Source: Acidobacteriota bacterium
GTDB taxonomy: Bacteria; Acidobacteriota; Terriglobia; Terriglobales; Acidobacteriaceae
Length of the DNA stretch: 64,000 nt
Reading direction: 5' to 3'
Assembly: GCA_021780075.1 (NCBI GenBank)
Contig: JAJXZL010000032.1
Location: 1 to 64,000, forward strand
Position 1 is the first letter of the stretch; each line of letters begins with the position of its first letter. The notes beneath the pieces are model-generated. The model was not told the DNA's origin and searched no databases. It saw only the letters and a program-made list of their open reading frames with translations. This document shows, in pieces, positions 15,586 through 23,985 of the stretch. Both the position numbers and the translations under genes were made by a program.

Positions 15586-18183
15586 TTACTCGTTCGAAAC
15601 CGAAACCTCGTGCAGCCAACCGGGAGCCTTGAGCAACTCGCGGGGGCGGGAACCGTCGGCAGGGCCGATCAGGCCGTCGCGCTCCATGAGATCAATCAAG
15701 TGTGCTGCCCGTCCATACCCAATTCGTAGCCTACGTTGTAACAACGAAGTGGATGCCTTGCCGAATTCGAAGACCAGGCGGAGTGCATCGTCAAACAATG
15801 GATCGTTGTCATCGGGGTCGCCGTTTGAATCTTCATTGCCGGGGCGCTCGTCCTTGGGCGACTCTAGGAAGCCTTCAGCGTACTCGGCCGCGCCCTGATC
15901 TTTCCAGAAACCGACGACGGCGGCGGTTTCCTTTTCGCTGACGTAGGGAGCGTGGAGGCGCATGAGGCGGCTGGTTCCCGGGGGCAGGAAGAGCATGTCG
16001 CCGCGTCCCAGCAGGGCCTCGGCGCCGTTGGTGTCGAGGATGGTGCGGGAATCGACCTTGGTGGCCAGGCGGAAGCTGATGCGGGTGGGGACGTTGGCCT
16101 TGATGAGTCCAGTGATGACTTCCACGCTGGGCCGCTGGGTGGCGAGGATGAGGTGAATGCCGACGGCACGGGCCATCTGAGCCAGGCGGGTGATGGATTC
16201 CTCGACGTTGGAACGGTCGAGCATCATCAGGTCAGCCAACTCGTCGATGATGATGACGATGTAGGGCAGCGGCTGCTCGTCCTCGCCTTCAGAGAAGAGC
16301 GAGGGCATGGCGCCTTCGAATAGCTTGTTGTACTGGTCGATGTTGCGCACGCTGCGGCTGGCGAGGAGCTTGAGGCGGCGCTCCATTTCGCGGACGGCGT
16401 TGCGCAGGGCGTTGGCGGCCAACTTGGGCTCGGTGATGATGGGCGTGAAGAGGTGCGGAATGCCCTCGTACATGCCGAGTTCGACGCGCTTGGGGTCCAC
16501 GAGGATGAGGCGCACCTGGCTGGGCGTGGTGCGGAAGAGCAGGCTCATGATCATGGCGTTGATGGCCACCGATTTGCCCGAACCGGTGGAGCCTGCGATG
16601 AGCACGTGCGGCATGGAGGCGAGGTCGGCGGTGACGATGCGGCCGTTGATGTCCTTGCCCATGGCGAGTGTCAGACGCGACTTGGCCTTGGCGAAGGTTT
16701 CCGACTCCAGCACGTCGCGCAGGTGGATGGTTTCGCGCTCGTGGTTGGGCACCTGGATGCCGACGGTGCTTTTGCCTGCCATGCGCTCGATGAGGATGCT
16801 TTCAGCACGCATGGCAAGGCAGAGGTCTTCAGCGAGGCCCGTGACGCGGCTGTATTTGACGCCGGCCTCGGGCTTGAACTCGTAGGTGGTGACCATGGGG
16901 CCGGGATTGATCTGGACGACCTGGCCGCGTACGTCGAACTCGCCGCATTTCTCGACGAGGACCTTAGCTTCTTCGCGCAGTTCGTCTTCGCGGATTGCCT
17001 GAGGGCCTTCGCCGGCGTTGAGCAGGGTGCTGGGCGGAAGCTTGAATCCGCTGACGTTCTTGGGGGCTACGGTGACGCTGCGGACTTCAGCATCGGCGCG
17101 CTCGTGGATGGCGATTTCGCCGGGAGCCGGAGCGGGAGCCGGTTCCGGCGCGCGGGCTGGCTGCTGGGCCACTGGTGCGGGCCGCATCTCCACCACCCGG
17201 GGCGACGCTTGCGGAACGACCGCAGGGGCAGATACGGGCGCGGCAGGAGCGGGCGTCATTTCGGCTACCGTGCGCTCCCAGATGCTGGTGCGGCGGTTAA
17301 TGGGTTCCACCGGGGCCTGCGCTTCGACGGGTTGTGCTGCTGCTCTCTGGAATGCCGGAATATCGACCACGGGATCCGGTTCGAAGGGGCGCTCGCGCCG
17401 GTTGAAGAAGGCGGCGAGGCGGCTGCGCAGAGGGGCGGGCGGCTCCAGCTCTTCTTCATTGGCCGCGTCGCTATGGGCTGCGTCCATGGAACCGGAGAAG
17501 AGGCGTTGGTCGGGGCCGGGCGACTCCTGCTGCGCGCGCATGGCTTCACTCTCCGCCTTGCGCTCGGCGCGCTCTTCGCGCCAGTTGCGCCAGCGGTCGT
17601 TGAGGGCGATGGCGTGAATCCAGCGGTCTTCGAGGAATGTCCGGATGGCGGTGAAGCTGATGGCGGAGGCGAAGTATACGCCTGCGGCGGCCAGTACGGA
17701 GGCCACCAGCCATGCGCCCTGGATGTTGAACCAGGGGACCAGCAGGCCAGCCATGAGCCGGCCTACGACGCCCTCGATGGGTACTGCGTGAAGCCAGTGC
17801 CAGTGCCAGGGGAGCAGGCCGAAGACGGCGGGCAGGAATACGAGAGCCAGCGCGCATCCGAGCAGGCGCACTTTGCCGGAACCGGCGGAGCGGGAATGCA
17901 TCCAGGACCAGCCCAGGCTGGCGAGCCACAGCGGCAGCAAGAATGCAGTGATGCCAAACGTTTGGAGCAGGAGGTCACTGAGGAAGGCGCCGAAGAGGCC
18001 GGTCCAGTTGTGCACGGCATGGGGGATTGCCACGTCGGTTGCCGTGTTCATGGAGGGGTCAGCCGGGTGATAGCTGGCCAGTGCGAGGAACAGGAGGAGC
18101 GAAACCAGCGCCAGGACGATGCCCAGAAGCATGTTCGTGGGGCGGTTGCGCGTCGGCGACAGGGAAATCTGAATGGGCTTCAT
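15586..18183 (-). CDS. ftsK: DNA translocase FtsK/SpoIIIE
   Basis: 865 residues from the ATG at 18183 (GGAGG ten bases upstream). An N-terminal membrane domain with about four helices (MLLGIVLALVSLLLFLALAS and later) is followed by a Pro/Ala-rich linker and the motor. Walker A GSTGSGKS is at about residue 530, then VRLILVDPKRVELGMYEG and the Walker B-like IIIDELADLMM. The C-terminal gamma domain (LLQRRLRIGYGRAAHLID) recognises KOPS-type sequences. The protein pumps chromosomal DNA through the division septum for dimer resolution and segregation. Length suits a short-linker FtsK. Confidence 0.96.
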   Translation of the reverse strand: MKPIQISLSPTRNRPTNMLLGIVLALVSLLLFLALASYHPADPSMNTATDVAIPHAVHNWTGLFGAFLSDLLLQTFGITAFLLPLWLASLGWSWMHSRSAGSGKVRLLGCALALVFLPAVFGLLPWHWHWLHAVPIEGVVGRLMAGLLVPWFNIQGAWLVASVLAAAGVYFASAISFTAIRTFLEDRWIHAIALNDRWRNWREERAERKAESEAMRAQQESPGPDQRLFSGSMDAAHSDAANEEELEPPAPLRSRLAAFFNRRERPFEPDPVVDIPAFQRAAAQPVEAQAPVEPINRRTSIWERTVAEMTPAPAAPVSAPAVVPQASPRVVEMRPAPVAQQPARAPEPAPAPAPGEIAIHERADAEVRSVTVAPKNVSGFKLPPSTLLNAGEGPQAIREDELREEAKVLVEKCGEFDVRGQVVQINPGPMVTTYEFKPEAGVKYSRVTGLAEDLCLAMRAESILIERMAGKSTVGIQVPNHERETIHLRDVLESETFAKAKSRLTLAMGKDINGRIVTADLASMPHVLIAGSTGSGKSVAINAMIMSLLFRTTPSQVRLILVDPKRVELGMYEGIPHLFTPIITEPKLAANALRNAVREMERRLKLLASRSVRNIDQYNKLFEGAMPSLFSEGEDEQPLPYIVIIIDELADLMMLDRSNVEESITRLAQMARAVGIHLILATQRPSVEVITGLIKANVPTRISFRLATKVDSRTILDTNGAEALLGRGDMLFLPPGTSRLMRLHAPYVSEKETAAVVGFWKDQGAAEYAEGFLESPKDERPGNEDSNGDPDDNDPLFDDALRLVFEFGKASTSLLQRRLRIGYGRAAHLIDLMERDGLIGPADGSRPRELLKAPGWLHEVSVSNE

Positions 18184-18391
18184 GACGGGGACGCCTCCGC
18201 TTGACTGCGGGATGAACGGGAAATCGCGCGGCCTTTGTTGCGATCGTGCAAAGTCGGCGCTCCCTTTGGGTGCGTTGACACTACGATCCCAGTTTCGGAA
18301 CAAAACAATTCCGAAGCAGCTATGGCCACCACAATCGACGCGAACAAACCGCCAAGGCGGACGAGAAATCCCAGAGCAAGTTCATTATCTC

Positions 18392-18410
18392 TGGCGGAGA
18401 GGGGGATTCC
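18392..18410 (-). other. Fragment resembling a tRNA-Ser 3' end
   Basis: Read on the minus strand this is ggaatccccctctccgcca, similar to the T-stem, acceptor strand and CCA of many bacterial serine tRNAs. No matching 5' acceptor half or anticodon arm is found 80-95 bases away, so it is not a functional tRNA. It lies in the 294-base gap between uppP and ftsK, which otherwise shows no gene. It may be chance or an old integration scar. Confidence 0.25.
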
Positions 18411-18477
18411 GGGCAAAACAAAGCGGGGGGAACCTTGCTGTCCACCCCCGCCGGAGATTGGGATTTGATTGAGCTGC

Positions 18478-19344
18478 TTACGCGCGGATGAAACGGCTGC
18501 CGAAGAGCAGCAGGGCGATGCCGAGGAGGATGCGGTAGAAGGCAAAGATGGCAAAGCCGTGACGGCGGACCCAGACGAGGAACCACTCCACCACGCCGAG
18601 GGCGACGATGAAGGAAACGATGAAGCCGATGGCGAGGACGGCCCAGCGGTCGGTGTTCATGACGACATGCGCGGCCGCGTGGGAGCTGCCGGGATGAATT
18701 TCCTTGACCAGGTCATAGCCGGTGGCGGCGAGCATGGTGGGAATGGAGAGCAGGAAACTGAACTCGAGCGCGGACGGGCGGTCGAGGCCGGCAATCTGGC
18801 CTGCGGCAATGGTGGACATGGAGCGCGAGACGCCGGGGAAGATGGCAGACAGCGCCTGGCAAAGACCGATCCAGATGGACTGGCCAACGCCCATTTCCTC
18901 GACATGGGTGGTGGTAGCGTCCTGATGGGAATACCAGGCATCGACGGCCCACATGACTACGCCTCCGATGAGCAAGGCGAGGGCGATGACGGTGAGACTG
19001 CCGAGATTCCTGTCGCTCCATTTCTTAAGCAGCAGCGCCGGGGCGGAGGTGAAGGCAAAGGCGAGGAAGGTGAGCGAGATCGGATGCGTGAACCAGTTGC
19101 GGTCGCCGTTTTCGCCCTCAGGAAAGGTGCGCAGGAAGCCGACGATGCGGCTGAGGTAGAGAAGCAGCAGGGCCAGGATGGCTCCGGCCTGAATGACGAT
19201 GCTGTACATCTTCCAGTACTCGTCATCCAGCGAAATCTTCATCAGCGCTTCAGCGATGCGCAGGTGGGCCGTGGAACTGACGGGCAGGAATTCGGTCAAG
19301 CCTTCCACTATGCCCAATAGGACAGACTGAATGTATACGTTCAA
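18478..19344 (-). CDS. uppP: Undecaprenyl-diphosphatase
   Basis: 288 residues, polytopic, of the BacA/UppP family. It removes a phosphate from undecaprenyl pyrophosphate at the membrane, recycling the lipid carrier for peptidoglycan and other glycans and giving bacitracin tolerance. Motif 1 is GIVEGLTEFLPVSSTAHL (residues 11-28) and motif 2 is FPGVSRSMSTIAAG; both are the family active-site segments. Start ATG agrees with family length. It lies upstream of ftsK on the same strand. Confidence 0.96.
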   Translation of the reverse strand: MNVYIQSVLLGIVEGLTEFLPVSSTAHLRIAEALMKISLDDEYWKMYSIVIQAGAILALLLLYLSRIVGFLRTFPEGENGDRNWFTHPISLTFLAFAFTSAPALLLKKWSDRNLGSLTVIALALLIGGVVMWAVDAWYSHQDATTTHVEEMGVGQSIWIGLCQALSAIFPGVSRSMSTIAAGQIAGLDRPSALEFSFLLSIPTMLAATGYDLVKEIHPGSSHAAAHVVMNTDRWAVLAIGFIVSFIVALGVVEWFLVWVRRHGFAIFAFYRILLGIALLLFGSRFIRA

Positions 19345-19404
19345 AAAGCCTCCAGAATAAGGGTATTCAGTGCCGCTGAGCGCGCGGATAAAGGCTCGCG
19401 CGGC

Positions 19405-20457
19405 TTACTGGCGGTCGATGCCATAGACGGGAACATCCTCATCCAATTTGTACACCAAGGCTGCCGCGCGCCAGGTGTAATCCGACTGCGGAAATTTGTC
19501 TTTCAACTTTGCGGCGAGCGCGCGGGCGTGGTTGTGGGCCTGGTCCTTCTTTTTGTCGCTGCCGTCAGCGGCGTACATGTCTGTGAGGACCGCCTGCCGG
19601 TAGGCGGCTTCATAGAGCGCCTTGGCCGTGCGCGGGCTGTCAGGATGCTCGGCTGCGTATTTCTCGTAGATGTCGGATTCGCGCTCAGGGCACTTGGGTG
19701 ATCCTTGCCAGTCGCCGCAGAGCTTGTTATCGAGGAGTTCGAAGGCGGCAAGATCGGCCCAGCGCGTACGCGGGTAGTACTTGACGACCTTCTTCAACTC
19801 GTCCTCGTCCATTTGTTCGCGCAGGATGGGGTCGCGCTCCTTGGCGGAAGGCAAGGAGGAAAGGTCGGCCTTCTCCAGTTGCCACAGGATGTCCGCGGCG
19901 CGCCACGCTGCCTGGGGCGCGAGGGGCGAGTCGGGGAACATTTCCACGAGGCGGCGGTAGAGCAGGCGGGCGCTGCGGGCGGCGTTTGCGGGGCCACGCG
20001 GATCGCTGGCGAGCGCTTCCTGATTGGCGGCCGTGCCCATGAGCACCTGGTCGCCGTTGGGAGTGGTTTCAATGACGACGCCCTTGGCCTCCATCCAGCC
20101 GGTGATGGGCGGAGGCGTGTCATTGCTGCCGAAGTCCGGGGTGTCGCTCCGGTGCTCCTCTTCAATGTCGGTGTTGGCGTAGACGCGCAACCAGGGGCCG
20201 CTCTTGTCCGCGACGACCATTTCGCGGCCGATCTGCACGCGGTCCACCTTTTGCGCGCTTTTGTCGGGTGTGATGTAGAGCCAGGTCACGCGCAGCACGG
20301 TGGCGCGCGGGCCAGCCATGGGCTTGACCATCTGCGGCGGCTTCTTCTGGCCGCTGGCGGCGAGCGCGGCGCAGGCGACGGCCAGGACGAGAGCCAGCGC
20401 GCGCGGAGCGGCGTGGCAAAGTGCGCGGATGGGGGGCTTCGTCACAGAAAGCATCAT
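19405..20457 (-). CDS. Secreted SH3-like/TPR-like protein of unknown function
   Basis: About 350 residues. A signal peptide (ALALVLAVACAALAASG) is followed by a segment that looks like a bacterial SH3 domain (TVLRVTWLYITPDKS, VQIGREMVVADKSGPWLRVY), and then by helical repeats with the pattern ARLLYRRLVEMFPDSPLAPQ and YEKYAAEHPDSPRTAKALYE, as in TPR proteins such as the YbgF/BamD group. I chose the ATG at 20457 because starts further upstream would overlap threonine dehydratase. The gap to that gene is 13 bases, suggesting co-transcription. Envelope role is inferred only. Confidence 0.68.
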   Translation of the reverse strand: MMLSVTKPPIRALCHAAPRALALVLAVACAALAASGQKKPPQMVKPMAGPRATVLRVTWLYITPDKSAQKVDRVQIGREMVVADKSGPWLRVYANTDIEEEHRSDTPDFGSNDTPPPITGWMEAKGVVIETTPNGDQVLMGTAANQEALASDPRGPANAARSARLLYRRLVEMFPDSPLAPQAAWRAADILWQLEKADLSSLPSAKERDPILREQMDEDELKKVVKYYPRTRWADLAAFELLDNKLCGDWQGSPKCPERESDIYEKYAAEHPDSPRTAKALYEAAYRQAVLTDMYAADGSDKKKDQAHNHARALAAKLKDKFPQSDYTWRAAALVYKLDEDVPVYGIDRQ

Positions 20458-20470
20458 AGCGGAAAGGACG

Positions 20471-21517
20471 CTACGGAGCGGTTTCGGTAAGCACATCGGC
20501 GAGCAGGGCGGGATCGACATTGCCGCCGCTGACCACGGCCACAGCCTTGCGGTACGAGGGCAGCTCGGCGGCGTGAAAGAGCAGCGCGGCTACGGCCACG
20601 GCTCCGCTGGGCTCGGGTACAAGACGGGCGGTGGAGACGATGGCGCGCATGGCGGCGCGAATCTCCGCCTCTGTGACGGTTACGATGCCATCGACGAACT
20701 TCTGGATGTGCGCAAAGTTGCGCAGGCCCACGCTCTGCGTGCGCAGACCGTCTGCGATGGTGCGGCTGGTGAGCTCGGCGGGCCACTCGACGACGCGGCC
20801 GGTGCGGAAGCTTTCCGCGGTGTCGCCTGCCAGTTCGGGCTCGACGCCGATGACTTTGGCCTGGGGGCGCACTTGCTTGACGGCTGCGGCAACTCCACTG
20901 AGCAGGCCGCCGCCGGAAACAGGCGCGAGGACGAGGTCCACGTCGGGGAGTGATTCGACGATCTCAAGGCCGCAGGTGGCCTGCCCGGCGATGATCTGCT
21001 CGTCGTCGTAGGGCGGAATGACGATGTAGCCGTGCGCGCGGACGAGTTCTTCTGCCTTGGCGAGGCGTTCGCTGGAGGCTACGCCGACATCGACGACCTC
21101 TGCGCCAAGGGCCAGCGTGGCGGCGCGCTTGATGGCCGGGGCGTTGGACGGCATGACGATGACGGCTTTACACCCCGTCGACGAAGACCTGTCGCCGGGG
21201 ACCCCGTACTTTGCTCCGACGGCGCGGGCGGCGTAGGCGACTCCCTGCGCGTGGTTGCCGCTGGAGTAGGTGATGACGCCGCGGGCGATTTCCTCTGGTG
21301 TGAGCTGGAGGATTTTGTTGGCTGCGCCGCGGATCTTGAAGGCACCGATGGGCTGGAGGCTTTCCGCTTTGAGCCAGATTTCTTTGCCTGTGCCGTAGCC
21401 GGCGACGCCGGGAAAAGGCGCGCTGACAAGCGGGGTTTTAACGGCGATGCCGGCGATGCGCCGGGCGGCGGCGCGGATAGTTGCAAGATTGACCAGTTCC
21501 AAGTCAGTCCTCGTCAC
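20471..21517 (-). CDS. Threonine dehydratase (PLP-dependent, with an insertion)
   Basis: About 348 residues of fold-type II PLP enzymes. The Schiff-base Lys is in GAFKIRGA, the phosphate-binding loop is SGGGLLSG, and TYSSGNHAQGVAYAA is the substrate loop. It deaminates threonine or serine to a 2-oxo acid and ammonia. No C-terminal ACT regulatory domain is present, so it is likely a catabolic or short form. Between AARAVGAK and KAVIVMP, normally contiguous, there is an extra segment GVPGDRSSSTGC of about a dozen residues. GTG at 21517 is one of several poor starts; TTG at 21586 gives a longer N-terminus. Confidence 0.87.
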   Translation of the reverse strand: MTRTDLELVNLATIRAAARRIAGIAVKTPLVSAPFPGVAGYGTGKEIWLKAESLQPIGAFKIRGAANKILQLTPEEIARGVITYSSGNHAQGVAYAARAVGAKYGVPGDRSSSTGCKAVIVMPSNAPAIKRAATLALGAEVVDVGVASSERLAKAEELVRAHGYIVIPPYDDEQIIAGQATCGLEIVESLPDVDLVLAPVSGGGLLSGVAAAVKQVRPQAKVIGVEPELAGDTAESFRTGRVVEWPAELTSRTIADGLRTQSVGLRNFAHIQKFVDGIVTVTEAEIRAAMRAIVSTARLVPEPSGAVAVAALLFHAAELPSYRKAVAVVSGGNVDPALLADVLTETAP

Positions 21518-21573
21518 AAAACGATCACGTGCAGTTCCAGTGTAGACTTGGCCGTTCAGGAGTGTGCGCTTCC

Positions 21574-22080
21574 GTGGGAGTGACAAAGTTTTTCAAGGCC
21601 TACCGGGCCAAATGGCGGTTTGCCAGGAAAGATCGAGAATGGCAGCGGTCGCCTCGGCGAGAGGAACTGGATGCTGAGCGCGACCTGCCGCCTCGACCTC
21701 TTGCAACCCAGGAGCACGAATTGCTTTCGTGGATTCTTTATCACGGCTCGGAGGAAGCCAAATCTTTCCTGCCTCAGCTTGAGGGGATTCGGGCGGTGAG
21801 GTCTTGTACATGCGGCTGTCCGTCAATCCAGCTTGAGGTCACGGAGGGAACTCCTCTCGGGGTGACGTTGGCTGGCAGGTTGGTCTGTGATTTCGTGGGA
21901 AGAACCGCAACAGGCGCTTTGGTGGGACTCATCCTGTTTCAGGATTGCGGAAAGCTCTGTGAATTGGAGGCTTATTCGCTCGACGGTGAAGCGGGCCCTC
22001 CCGAGTTTGAATGGCCTACCATCGAAAGCCTGAGAGCGTTCGGCACAGCCGAATCCAGTGCGCCACCGCTCAATGAATAA
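21574..22080 (+). CDS. Conserved hypothetical protein with CxCGC motif
   Basis: About 168 residues, soluble, no signal. The first 50 residues are basic; the remainder begins QEHELLSWILYHGSEEAKSF, then has VRSCTCGCPSIQLEV with three close cysteines, and an acidic end. This resembles conserved acidobacterial unknowns, but I cannot name the family. The start is uncertain: GTG at 21529, 21562, 21574 or 21580 are all in frame, and AGGAG at 21559-21563 best suits 21574. Its 5' end is divergent from and close to threonine dehydratase. A cysteine cluster could bind metal, but this is not shown. Confidence 0.6.
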   Translation: MGVTKFFKAYRAKWRFARKDREWQRSPRREELDAERDLPPRPLATQEHELLSWILYHGSEEAKSFLPQLEGIRAVRSCTCGCPSIQLEVTEGTPLGVTLAGRLVCDFVGRTATGALVGLILFQDCGKLCELEAYSLDGEAGPPEFEWPTIESLRAFGTAESSAPPLNE

Positions 22081-22090
22081 TTGATGGAAC

Positions 22091-22123
22091 ATGCTTAGGG
22101 AGCGCTGAACATGCCCTAAGCAT
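22091..22123. terminator. Perfect inverted repeat between convergent genes
   Basis: atgcttaggg and ccctaagcat form a perfect 10-bp stem around a 13-base loop. It lies between the convergent unknown gene and RNase J. No T run follows on either strand, so termination is only suggested by position. Confidence 0.45.
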
Positions 22124-22191
22124 TCCCTCCGGGGCTAAAGCCCGATTCATTCTGCTTGCGTTGCTGTACGGGCTGAAGCGCGTACCCTTCG
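22123..22191. repeat. Dispersed ggggctaaagcccc-type repeat, copy 1
   Basis: Begins ttccctccggggctaaagcc and ends gggctgaagcgcgtaccctt. A close relative is at 29572-29638. Both carry two small inverted motifs (gggctaaagccc, gggctgaagccc) 30-40 bases apart, giving a likely double hairpin. Confidence 0.8.
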
Positions 22192-22221
22192 AAATGACCA
22201 ATCTGTAAGAGGTTCCCTGGA

Positions 22222-23877
22222 TCAAATTTCCATGATGACCGGCATGATCATGGGGCGGCGGCCGGTAGTTTTCTGGATGAGGCGCTTCAGGTCGGAGCGG
22301 ACTTTGTCCTTGACCATGCCGTAGTCGGTTTTCTGCTCGCCGCTCAGGTCTTCGAGTGTTTTGAGGACGGCTTCGCGGGCCTGCTCGGTGATGTCTGCGC
22401 CGCCGAAGCCGCGCATGACGACTTCGGGCGCCAGTTCGAGCTTGCCGGTGCGCTTGTTGATGGCCAGCACGGCGAGAACGATGCCGTCTTCAGAGAGGAT
22501 GCGGCGGTCGCGGATGACGAGGTCTTCGACCACGTCAATGGATGAGCCGGAGTCAATGAGCACGCGGCCCGCGGTGACCTTGTCCTTCTTGCGGGCGTTG
22601 TCCTTGTCGAGTTCGAGTACGTCGCCGTCTTCAATGACGATGGCATGCTCGACGGCGCCGGTTTCCATGGCGATCTGAGCGTGGCGGCGCAGGTAGCGGT
22701 AGTCGCCGTGCACGGGGATGAAGAACTTGGGCCGGACAAGGTTGATGAGCAGGCGCTGCTCCTCCTGGCTGCCGTGGCCGCTGACGTGAATGAGGCCGCT
22801 GGAGCCGTCGTCGCAGATGACGTTGGCATCGCGGCGGTAGAGGTGGTCGATGACGCGGAAGATGCCCTTCTCATTGCCGGGGATGATGCGGGAACTGAGT
22901 ACGACCGTGTCGCCGGCGTCGATGTGGGCGTGCTTGTGGTTGTCCACGGCGGCGCGGCTGAGTGCGCTCATGGGTTCGCCCTGCGTTCCGCTGATGAGGA
23001 TCATCAGCTGATCGGGGGAATAATCGCGTATCTGGCCGGGATTGATGACGAGGCCCGGCGGAATGTCGATGTAGCCCAGGTCCTGCGCAATCTCAGTGCT
23101 CTCCATCATGGAGCGGCCAACGACGGCCACCTTGCGCCCGTGGGTGCGGGCCAGCTCAAGGGCAATCTTGATGCGGTAGATGGACGAGGAGAAGCAACTG
23201 AAGAAGAGCTTCTTTTTGGTGCGGGAAAAGATTTCATCGAGACGCGGCACGACGGCGCGCTCGCTGGGCGTGTAGCCGTGGCGCTCGACATTGGTCGAGT
23301 CCTGGAGCAGGGCGAGAACGCCGCGCTTGCCGTATTCGGCAAAGGTGTGGAGATCAAAGGGCGTGTCGTCGAGCGGCGAGAGGTCGATTTTGAAGTCGCC
23401 GGTGTGGATGACGACGCCAACCGGGGTCTCGATGGCCAAGGCCACGCAGTCCACCAGCGAGTGGGTGACGCGGATGGGCTCGATGGTGAACGGGCCGATG
23501 GTGAATTTCTCTTTGGGCGTGATCTCGATGAGTTCGGTCTCGTCGAGCATCTGGTTCTCTTCGAGATTGCCCTCGACGTAGGCCAGCGTGAACTCGGTGG
23601 CGTAGACGGGAACCTTGAGTTCGCTGAGAAACCAGGACAGTCCGCCGATGTGGTCCTGATGGCCGTGGGTGAGGATGATGGCGCGGACGTGGGCCTTGTT
23701 CTCAACCAGATAGGAGATGTCCGGGACGACAACATCGACGCCCAGCAGTTCGGACTCGGGGAACATGAGCCCGGCGTCGATCACGATAATGTCGTCTTCC
23801 CAGCGCAACGCGAGGGAGTTCATGCCGAACTCGCCGAGCCCGCCCAGGGGGATGATTTTCAGTTTTTTTGTATGCAT
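22222..23877 (-). CDS. rnj: Ribonuclease J
   Basis: 551 residues of the metallo-beta-lactamase/beta-CASP family. RNase J has 5'-3' exonuclease and endonuclease activity in RNA decay and maturation. The zinc motif HGHQDHIGG is near residue 70, further ligands appear in VIHTGDFKID, and the beta-CASP block has LISGTQGEPMSAL and HVSGHGSQEEQRLLI with the histidine of VHGDYRYLRRHA. The C-terminal domain (about 450-551) is complete. Start ATG at 23877. It is divergent from the GH18 gene. Confidence 0.94.
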   Translation of the reverse strand: MHTKKLKIIPLGGLGEFGMNSLALRWEDDIIVIDAGLMFPESELLGVDVVVPDISYLVENKAHVRAIILTHGHQDHIGGLSWFLSELKVPVYATEFTLAYVEGNLEENQMLDETELIEITPKEKFTIGPFTIEPIRVTHSLVDCVALAIETPVGVVIHTGDFKIDLSPLDDTPFDLHTFAEYGKRGVLALLQDSTNVERHGYTPSERAVVPRLDEIFSRTKKKLFFSCFSSSIYRIKIALELARTHGRKVAVVGRSMMESTEIAQDLGYIDIPPGLVINPGQIRDYSPDQLMILISGTQGEPMSALSRAAVDNHKHAHIDAGDTVVLSSRIIPGNEKGIFRVIDHLYRRDANVICDDGSSGLIHVSGHGSQEEQRLLINLVRPKFFIPVHGDYRYLRRHAQIAMETGAVEHAIVIEDGDVLELDKDNARKKDKVTAGRVLIDSGSSIDVVEDLVIRDRRILSEDGIVLAVLAINKRTGKLELAPEVVMRGFGGADITEQAREAVLKTLEDLSGEQKTDYGMVKDKVRSDLKRLIQKTTGRRPMIMPVIMEI

Positions 23878-23985
23878 CTGTCAGTTTTGATGCTAACACT
23901 CATTGGCTTAGCGGGGTTAGCAGAGGTGGTGCGGCGGTGGAATTGGCGACGGTACTTTGGACGAGGTTTTGCGTCCATTGCAGAT

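Noticed and set aside
16453-18204. A 583-codon open frame on the plus strand opposite ftsK
   Set aside because: It mirrors ftsK in a high-GC region, has low-complexity composition and no family motif; ftsK shows all its expected motifs.
18180-18477. A small membrane-protein-like frame between uppP and ftsK
   Set aside because: The hydrophobic part (LGGLFASIVVAIAASELF) has no in-frame start with a ribosome site.
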